DNA from: an uncultured Clostridia bacterium | GTDB taxonomy: Bacteria > Bacillota > Clostridia > Oscillospirales > Acutalibacteraceae | Assembly (NCBI GenBank): GCA_947168445.1 | Contig: CAMVLW010000001.1 | Location: 37,603-101,602 of the forward strand | Length of the DNA: 64,000 nt | Direction of reading: 5' to 3' | Part shown: in pieces, positions 58,386 to 64,000 of the stretch | Layout of the letters: the number at the start of each line of letters is the position of its first letter | Numbering within the stretch: the first letter of the stretch is position 1 | Made by a program: the position numbers and the translations under genes | Notes under the pieces: model-generated | Seen by the model: the letters and a program-made list of their open reading frames with translations, nothing else | Databases searched by the model: none | What the model was told of the DNA's origin: nothing

Positions 58386-59342
58386 TTAAACTTCCTCGCT
58401 TTCTTGCTTTAATTTGACAATGACGCTTTTTTTCATCATTCTGCCGTTAAAATAAATATACTCATCATCGGGAACCGACTCGTCGATTTCAAAGTTTTTC
58501 AGCGCTTCCTTCATTTCGTCCTTTGCGGCGGGCTTTACGCCGGTTTTCGTTTCCTGAATCTTGGCGTCAATCGCCTCCGCCCGCGAGGACTTGTCCGTAA
58601 TCATCTGATACATGCGCTCATAAACCGCTGAATGGATGATGAAGGACGCGATTGACGGCACCAGCACCGCCGCAAGAATCACCGTCACGATCACCACCGC
58701 CACGGGGCTGCCGTAGCAGGCAATCAAAAGGGTGGTAGACACGACAAAAACCAGCAGCAGACCGAGCAGCGCGATAAAGTTCTTCTTCAATTCGCCGTAG
58801 CTCATCAGCAGGCTGTTTTTGTAGATATACTTCATCGGAATGTCAAACGTCACCGTCATGGCGGGAATATAGAAGAACATGAAGGTGAAAAAGAGAATGA
58901 CAATCACGCTGATAATCAGCGGACCGACAAAGAGCGTGCTCTGACTGAGCAGGCGGATATACAGCGAAACGGAAACGTAGCTGAACACAACCGCCGCATA
59001 AAAAATCACGCCGTGCACCAAAAAGCGCAGAAAGTTTTCCTTTACCGCGCCGAAAAAGGTGCGGACAACCGGAACTCTTTCCTCACCGAGCACCATTTTT
59101 GCGGTGATTTTGACAACGCCCGCATAAAAGGGAAACACGGGAATCACCATGAGCAGCTGCACCAAAACAGCGTAATCCGAGCTGATACCGAACAAAACTG
59201 TCAACCACCAGAACAGCGCAAAAAACGCGCCCAGCGGAACCGCAAACAACAGATTGGTCAGCATCAGCCGCGGAAAATTGCGGAATAAGTTTGAAAACAC
59301 CGCGGCAATCGGCAAGGTGTCTTTTGGGGTTTGCGAAGCCAT
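58386..59342 (-). CDS. YesL-like (DUF624-type) polytopic membrane protein
   Basis: The protein has about six hydrophobic segments, with a cytoplasmic C-terminal tail of about 80 charged residues (MITDKSSRAEAIDAKIQETKTG ...). The N-terminal style (NLFRNFPRLMLTNLLFAVPL) and the FDIPMKYIYKNSLLMSYGELKKN segment fit YesL/DUF624 proteins, whose role is unclear. At 318 residues the tail is longer than usual. It lies between the SpoIIM homologue and two membrane-anchored proteins and may share a transcript with them. Confidence 0.7.
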   Translation of the reverse strand: MASQTPKDTLPIAAVFSNLFRNFPRLMLTNLLFAVPLGAFFALFWWLTVLFGISSDYAVLVQLLMVIPVFPFYAGVVKITAKMVLGEERVPVVRTFFGAVKENFLRFLVHGVIFYAAVVFSYVSVSLYIRLLSQSTLFVGPLIISVIVILFFTFMFFYIPAMTVTFDIPMKYIYKNSLLMSYGELKKNFIALLGLLLVFVVSTTLLIACYGSPVAVVIVTVILAAVLVPSIASFIIHSAVYERMYQMITDKSSRAEAIDAKIQETKTGVKPAAKDEMKEALKNFEIDESVPDDEYIYFNGRMMKKSVIVKLKQESEEV

Positions 59343-59372
59343 TTGTACCTCCTGTGCCGCGGCATTGCACGG

Positions 59373-60029
59373 CTAAAATTGAAAGGTTCCCGCAAAGAGC
59401 GTCCACAACAGCGTGTCAAGCAGGGACGCGAAAAAGGTTGTCAGAAGCGCCGACAAAAAGCGGGAACTGAACGAAAAGAATTCCTGCCGCGGGGTGAGGA
59501 CAGGAGCCGCCTTTTGCAGCAGACCGCAAAAAGCGCGCTTGGAATAGCGAAACGCTCCCGCGCCGAAGCGCACCAGCGTAACGCAAAACAAAAAGGTTCC
59601 GGGCAAGAGCACCAGCAAATAAAAGCCTGCGCCGCTCAGCGAATGAGACAGGCACAAAAAGCCCGCCGTCACGCCTGTTCCGAAGCCCTTGAACGCAATC
59701 AGCGCCATCAAAAACGGAATTCCCCACGCGGCAATGCCGAAAAGATAGCAGCAGAGCAAAAAGAGAAAATCCGACGCAAAGCAAGCGCAAAAGATTCCGA
59801 AGGGTCCCTGCCCCAGCCTTGCGTCAAGATTGGTTGTAAAGAGAAAATCAAGCGAGCGCAGTGTTTGCGCGTCCGCGTTGCGGGCATAAATCACGCCCAG
59901 CGTCAAGCCGCCCGTCAGCAGCGCCGCAAACAGAAAATAGATTCCGTAGCGCTTCATCAAACGGCGCAAATCGGGCACGCGCAGCCGCTGCCTGTTGGGG
60001 AGTCCGAGGGATAACACAATACCTTTCAT
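59373..60029 (-). CDS. spoIIM: Stage II sporulation protein M (SpoIIM) family membrane protein
   Basis: SpoIIM is part of the SpoIIDMP complex that remodels septal peptidoglycan during engulfment in spore formers. This 218-residue protein has five hydrophobic segments and the family-type loops FFFxxN-like (LDFLFTTNLDARLGQG) and FKGFGTGVTAGFL. The gene is not next to spoIID or spoIIP, so a vegetative role of a SpoIIM-like paralogue is also possible. The ATG at 60029 has AAAGGA upstream; the track adds one residue. Confidence 0.75.
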   Translation of the reverse strand: MKGIVLSLGLPNRQRLRVPDLRRLMKRYGIYFLFAALLTGGLTLGVIYARNADAQTLRSLDFLFTTNLDARLGQGPFGIFCACFASDFLFLLCCYLFGIAAWGIPFLMALIAFKGFGTGVTAGFLCLSHSLSGAGFYLLVLLPGTFLFCVTLVRFGAGAFRYSKRAFCGLLQKAAPVLTPRQEFFSFSSRFLSALLTTFFASLLDTLLWTLFAGTFQF

Positions 60030-60095
60030 CAAAACATTCCTTTCTTTAGCGGGTTGTCCGTACTAAAGAATATGCGGAAGGTGAAAGGGATATAC

Positions 60096-60893
60096 TTACT
60101 TTCCGAGCTCCTCGGCGCGCTTGGTGCAGGCGTCCATTGCGTCGTGAACCGCCTCGGTAAAGCCGTGTTCTCTGAGCTTGTCGAGCGCCGCAATGGTGGT
60201 GCCGCCCTTAGAGCTGACCTTCTGAATCAGCACCTCGGGGGTGTCGCCGCTCTCGCGCAGCATTGCCGCCGAGCCTTCCAGCGTGGCGCAAATCAAATTC
60301 ATCGCCTTTGCGCGGTCAATTCCCTGCTCCGCGGCATAGTCCGCCATTGCCTGCGCAAAAAGATAGATATAAGCGGGGCTGCTGCCGTTAACGGCGATAA
60401 TCTCGTTCATGTGCTCCTCTGTGATGTACTCGCACACGCCGCTGCCCGCGAACATGTCATAGACCACCTGCTTGTTTTCGGCGGTGATGTTCTCGGACGG
60501 ACAGAGCGCCGAAGCGCCCTTTTTGAGAAGCAAGGGCGTGTTGGGCATGACCCTGACGACAGGACAGGAGCAGCCGAGCGCCTGCTGCACATAGGCAATG
60601 GAAATTCCCGCCGCAATGGAAACAAAGGTTTTTTCCTCTGTGACAGAAGGCTTGATTTCTTCGAGCACTTCAAGGTAATTCTGCGGCTTGACAGCGAGCA
60701 CAATGATGTCGCTGTTGTTCACTGCCTCCGGCGAGGAAGCGTAAACCGAAACGCCCATTTCGCGCATAGCCGCGCGTTTTTCCTCGCTCAAATCAAACAC
60801 GCCGAGATTTTCAGCGGTGTTGTTTTGGGCAATCAAGCCCTTGATAATCGCGGTCGCCATGTTGCCCGCGCCGATAAATCCTATTTTTTTCAT
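60096..60893 (-). CDS. proC: Pyrroline-5-carboxylate reductase
   Basis: ProC makes proline from pyrroline-5-carboxylate with NAD(P)H. The dinucleotide motif is KKIGFIGAGNMATAIIKGL. VVRVMPNTPLLLKKGASAL and the C-terminal signature around LREQVSSKGGTTIAALDKL (here VSSKGGTTIAALDKLREHGF) are present. At 265 residues it is complete. A clear AAGGAAGGA ribosome binding site precedes the ATG. It stands between the lysozyme gene and the SpoIIM homologue without other proline genes. Confidence 0.96.
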   Translation of the reverse strand: MKKIGFIGAGNMATAIIKGLIAQNNTAENLGVFDLSEEKRAAMREMGVSVYASSPEAVNNSDIIVLAVKPQNYLEVLEEIKPSVTEEKTFVSIAAGISIAYVQQALGCSCPVVRVMPNTPLLLKKGASALCPSENITAENKQVVYDMFAGSGVCEYITEEHMNEIIAVNGSSPAYIYLFAQAMADYAAEQGIDRAKAMNLICATLEGSAAMLRESGDTPEVLIQKVSSKGGTTIAALDKLREHGFTEAVHDAMDACTKRAEELGK

Positions 60894-60905
60894 AACAATC
60901 CTTCC

Positions 60906-63900
60906 TTATCCGATGCCGAAGCTGCTGTTGTTGGCACATCTGAAATACATGCCGTATTTATTGAACTCGCCGTCGCACTCATAGTCGCCGTAGAAGAACA
61001 TTTCCACTTCGTCAACGCGGCGGGTCAGCAAGCCCCAATAGCACTCGCCCGCGGCGTGGTGGTATTGCAGGAAGCGCGTGGTAAAGGCGCTCTTGTTGAT
61101 ATTGTTCAAATCCCTGCTGCCGCCGGTGGCGGTTGCGGTGGCGTAATCGGAATAAATATACCCGGTGGTGCCGTCTGACAGCTGAATCCTGTACCAGTGG
61201 GAGCTGTAGAGCGTCGCGTCAACAAAGGTGAAGGCTGTGCCCTCGTCCATTGTAGTGACAACACTGTAGCTTGTGCCCGCGCCGCTGCGCAGGTTGACAT
61301 AATCCGTGTTGACATAGCCTGCGCCGCCCGCCTTGACGGTGCCGGTTCCGGAAGAGCCTGTGTTGAGCAGCAGGCTGGAAAGCTGCGAGTCGCTTGTAAG
61401 CGCATAGGCGCCGACATTGTAGGCAAAGCACACCAGCGCGTCAAACTGCTGCTGATTAAAGCGGATACTGTTTGAGGTTAAGAACTGGTTGGTTCTGGTG
61501 GTATAGGGACCGTAGTTGACGGTCTGACAAAGATATGCGTAAGCCTCGTTTTTGGTGAGGTGGTTGTAGAACTGCTCGTTGCGCGTTACCACCTTGCCGT
61601 GACCGACCGTGGGGTCGTCGGTGATGTAGTCGGCGGTGACGTCGGGCAAAAAGCCCTCAAACAGCGCAATCAGCTGAATCACTTCGTCGCTTGCGCGGCG
61701 CTCGCCTAAAACAGTGGTGGTTTTATTGGTGGAATTGGTAACGAAAACCTCTCCCTCACCGTTTTCCGCTGTGGTCGCGTAGTTGGTAGAGGCGGTTTTG
61801 GAATATGCCTTGACCGTCCACTTGCCCGAAGCGCCGAGTGTGGCGGAGCCTGTCCAGATGTAATAATTGCCGTCCTTGACCTTGCTTGTCGCGTCAACGG
61901 TCACGCTGTTGGAGCCGTTGGTGGCGGTGAACCGCACGGCGGTGCGCTGCTGGTCGGTAATTGCCTTAAACGTGACCTTGGAATTCAGCGGCGCCGAGTT
62001 GGGCGACGCATAAACAAAGCGAATGTTATCGGGAGCGGTAACGTGAATCAGACAGCTTGACGAGCCGTAGGAGGTATTGGCATGAATGGTGACATAGCCC
62101 TCCGCCTTGGTGTCTACAATGCCTTTTCCGTCAACAGAGGTCACGGTTGCAATTGAACTGTTGGACGTTCCCCAGCTTACATAATCGTCAGCCTCCAGCA
62201 CAATCGACTTTCCGCAAGGCACATTGACGCTCGTCAGCGAAATGCCGGAGCTGTAGCCGGACGACACCGTAACGGTGCACGAAGCGCTTGAAACGCTGTT
62301 TGACGCGGTGATGGTGACGGTTCCTGTCGCCTTGGCGGTGACAACGCCATATGCGCTGACCGTCGCGATCGCAATATTAGAGCTTGTCCATGTGGCGGTG
62401 GTGGAGCCGGTCATGCCGATGGCATACTGCGTGCCGGTATAGACTCTCGCGGAGGAAACATTCAGCTTGATGTTGCCGACAACGGGCGCGGTGCTCTTGG
62501 TGACTGTCACCAAGCAGGTAGACGCGCCGCTTGACGTGTAAGCGCTGATGGTGGCATAGCCCTCAGACTTTCCGGTGACAACGCCGGAGGCGCTGACGGT
62601 GCAGACGTTGGTGTTGGACGAGAACCAACTCACGCCGCTTGTTTTGGCGGTGAGCGTGGTGGTTTTGCCCGCCTCCACTGTCACGGACGCCTTTGAGATT
62701 CCTGTGGATACGCCGGATTTAACCCTAAACACACAGGATTCCGCCGCGCCCTGCTGAGAAACGGTAATCGTCGCCGTGCCGGTTGACTTGGCGGTCACAA
62801 CGCCGTTGGTGTCAACCGCAGCGACAGAAGGATTGCTGCTTGTCCAAACAGGGTCGTCGGCGCCTGTCTGCCACAGGGCATACTGACAGCCGACATAGGT
62901 TGTTGCCGTGCTGCGGCACAGCGTAATATTCGGAGCGGGCGGCACAGTGACATAATCGCTCTTGACATAGCCCTGCAACCCGTTTTCGGTTTCCACATGA
63001 TACCAGCCGTCGCCGTAAAGGGTTTGGCTGAGGAGATAAAGCTCGGTATCCTTGGTCAGCGTGGTCAGCACGCTGTAGCTTGTTCCGGCGCCGCTGCGCA
63101 TATTGACATAGCTTTCGTTGATATATCCCATGACGGGCGCAAGCTCCGCCGTCGCCTCTGTCACCTGCACCAAACAGGTGGAAGCGCCGTTTGAAGTGTA
63201 TGCGCTGATGGTCGCGTAGCCAATCGCCTTGGCGCTGACAACGCCCGAAGCGCTGACGGTGCAGACGTTGGTGTTTGAGGAAAACCAGTTCACACTCTGC
63301 TTGGCGGTAAGGGGCGCGGTTTTGCCGACCTCAACCTTAATGGAGGAATTGGAAATGCCTGTCGGATTTGCCGCAAGCACCTTAATCACGCAGCTTGCGG
63401 AATACCCGCCTTCGGAAGCGGTAATCGTCGCGCTGCCCGCCGCCTTTGCGGTGACAACGCCGTTACTGTCAACCGTGGCGACAGAAGAATTTGAACTGCT
63501 CCATGACGGACTGTTCGCGCCTGTTTGCCACAGAGCGTACTGACAGCCGGCATAGGTTGTCGCCGTGCTGCGGCACATTTTGATTTTGGATTCCGCGACA
63601 ACCTGCACCAGACAGGTAGAAGCGCCGTTTGAGGTATAGGCGCTGATGGTCGCGTAACCGACCGCCTTTGCCGTAACAACGCCGGAAGCGCTGACGGTGC
63701 AGACGTTGGTATTGGAGGAGAACCAATTCACACTCTGCTTGGCGGTCAGAGAAGCGGTTTTGCCGACCTCAACCGTCACAGAGGGCGTGGAGATTCCCGT
63801 GGGATTTGCCGCCAGCACCTTAATCACACAGCTTGCGGACGAGCCGTTTTCGGACGCGGTAATGGTCGCGCTGCCGGTTCCCTTTGCGGTGACAACGCCG

Positions 63901-64000
63901 TTGCCGTCAACCGTTGCGACTGCGGTGTTGGAGCTGTTCCAAGAAGGACTGCCCGCGCCTGTCTGCCACAAGGCGTACTGACAGCCAACATAGGTGGTTG
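60906..64000 (-). CDS. Secreted Ig-like-repeat protein with SH3 domains and a split GH24 lysozyme domain (partial, N-terminus off the right edge)
   Basis: The frame is open to the window edge, so the N-terminus is missing; the track's Met is an internal codon. Residue numbers here follow the track. Residues 1 to about 740 are bacterial Ig-like (BIG2) repeats, with a 146-residue unit recurring. An SH3b domain lies near 278-338 (VNMRSGAGTSYSVL) and another at about 885-946 (VNLRSGAGTSYSVV). Lysozyme (GH24, T4-type) motifs are ALFEGF with Glu 772, DDPTVGHG, and FDALVCFAYNVGAYAL. The domain appears to resume after the second SH3 with CYWGLLTRRVDEVEMFF. It should bind and cut cell-wall glycan. Confidence 0.85.
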   Translation of the reverse strand, partial: TTYVGCQYALWQTGAGSPSWNSSNTAVATVDGNGVVTAKGTGSATITASENGSSASCVIKVLAANPTGISTPSVTVEVGKTASLTAKQSVNWFSSNTNVCTVSASGVVTAKAVGYATISAYTSNGASTCLVQVVAESKIKMCRSTATTYAGCQYALWQTGANSPSWSSSNSSVATVDSNGVVTAKAAGSATITASEGGYSASCVIKVLAANPTGISNSSIKVEVGKTAPLTAKQSVNWFSSNTNVCTVSASGVVSAKAIGYATISAYTSNGASTCLVQVTEATAELAPVMGYINESYVNMRSGAGTSYSVLTTLTKDTELYLLSQTLYGDGWYHVETENGLQGYVKSDYVTVPPAPNITLCRSTATTYVGCQYALWQTGADDPVWTSSNPSVAAVDTNGVVTAKSTGTATITVSQQGAAESCVFRVKSGVSTGISKASVTVEAGKTTTLTAKTSGVSWFSSNTNVCTVSASGVVTGKSEGYATISAYTSSGASTCLVTVTKSTAPVVGNIKLNVSSARVYTGTQYAIGMTGSTTATWTSSNIAIATVSAYGVVTAKATGTVTITASNSVSSASCTVTVSSGYSSGISLTSVNVPCGKSIVLEADDYVSWGTSNSSIATVTSVDGKGIVDTKAEGYVTIHANTSYGSSSCLIHVTAPDNIRFVYASPNSAPLNSKVTFKAITDQQRTAVRFTATNGSNSVTVDATSKVKDGNYYIWTGSATLGASGKWTVKAYSKTASTNYATTAENGEGEVFVTNSTNKTTTVLGERRASDEVIQLIALFEGFLPDVTADYITDDPTVGHGKVVTRNEQFYNHLTKNEAYAYLCQTVNYGPYTTRTNQFLTSNSIRFNQQQFDALVCFAYNVGAYALTSDSQLSSLLLNTGSSGTGTVKAGGAGYVNTDYVNLRSGAGTSYSVVTTMDEGTAFTFVDATLYSSHWYRIQLSDGTTGYIYSDYATATATGGSRDLNNINKSAFTTRFLQYHHAAGECYWGLLTRRVDEVEMFFYGDYECDGEFNKYGMYFRCANNSSFGIG
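61134..61319 (-). other. SH3b domain inserted within the lysozyme domain
   Basis: Track residues 885-946, from GYVNTDYVNLRSG to GYIYSDYATA, form a complete SH3b module. Lysozyme sequence lies before it (to about 872) and after it (from about 958). It is flanked by Gly/Ser/Thr-rich linkers on both sides. Confidence 0.7.
62553..64000 (-). repeat. Near-identical coding repeats of the Ig-like array (438-bp period)
   Basis: The segment GAAGCGCTGACGGTGCAGACG begins at 63247 and 63685, exactly 438 bases (146 codons) apart, and a related copy lies near 62587. Neighbouring bases are also closely alike. A further copy of TTYVGCQYALWQTG lies at the window edge, so the array continues outside. Confidence 0.8.

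Noticed and set aside
1-64000. tRNA genes, rRNA genes, insertion sequences or prophage genes
   Set aside because: No cloverleaf-type sequence with a CCA end, transposase or phage structural gene was noticed. A tRNAscan or IS search would settle it.

Overview
The window looks like a chromosomal segment of a Gram-positive, spore-forming anaerobe of the class Clostridia, most likely from the Oscillospiraceae/Ruminococcaceae side. This rests on gene order and content: miaB-ymcA-mutS-mutL, aroQ-peptidase-efp, an efp-linked CD1247-type gene, rnc-radical SAM-smc-ftsY, sporulation genes (yunB, a spoIIM homologue), a dockerin-bearing secreted protein, consensus sigma-A promoters and strong AGGAGG ribosome binding sites. 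No species can be named from the sequence alone. By eye the GC content is close to one half. No rRNA, tRNA, insertion sequence, prophage or CRISPR array was seen.

Almost everything is on the minus strand, so gene order is read from right to left. Region A (about 1-7.9 kb) is a tRNA modification and mismatch repair operon: miaB, ymcA, mutS, mutL, miaA and an HlyD-like gene cut by the window edge. Region B (7.9-11.5 kb) holds rpsU, aroQ, an Xaa-Pro peptidase, efp, a CD1247-type gene and yunB. Region C (11.6-29.1 kb) is a dense housekeeping run: an rRNA methyltransferase, dprA, topA, trmFO, plsX, rnc, an Elp3-like radical SAM gene, smc, ftsY, rdgB, yhbY, a fused nadD-yqeK, rsfS and leuS. Region D (29.2-30.5 kb) is infC-rpmI-rplT behind a structured leader with an attenuator-like terminator.

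Region E (30.5-36.7 kb) is a six-gene cassette that reads as synthesis and polymerisation of CDP-activated polyols (two IspD/TarI-type cytidylyltransferases, an extended SDR, a GatD/TarJ-like dehydrogenase, a ribulose-phosphate epimerase and a TagF-like transferase), probably for a teichoic-acid-like wall polymer. Region F (36.8-39.8 kb) is on the plus strand: a CPBP protease overlapping tadA, then a histidine-rich CobW/G3E metallochaperone. Region G (39.8-46.8 kb) holds a CpsB/YwqE-type phosphatase, leuB, a histidine phosphatase divergent from an XRE regulator, and a VTC-DUF4956 pair divergent from an OmpR-family two-component system. TTTAAG-N5-TTTAAG boxes lie in the gap between those last two operons.

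Region H (46.8-50.2 kb) pairs a secreted dockerin protein with a polytopic LuxR-type regulator. Region I (50.3-53.8 kb) is rpsO-pnp, with a 95-bp tandem repeat array in the gap ahead of pnp, and an XRE gene upstream. Region J (53.9-64.0 kb) is mainly envelope functions: an SGNH protein, two lipoproteins (one a transglutaminase), acyP, a pair of related membrane-anchored proteins, a YesL-like protein, a SpoIIM homologue, proC, and a large Ig-like-repeat lysozyme cut by the right edge.

The observations most worth following are: (i) the VTC-DUF4956/two-component module with CiaR-type boxes; (ii) the membrane LuxR-dockerin pair; (iii) the 95-bp array in the pnp leader; (iv) the lysozyme whose catalytic domain appears split by an SH3 domain; (v) the radical SAM gene that can only start at ATT overlapping the rnc stop; and (vi) the double-cytidylyltransferase wall-polymer cassette.
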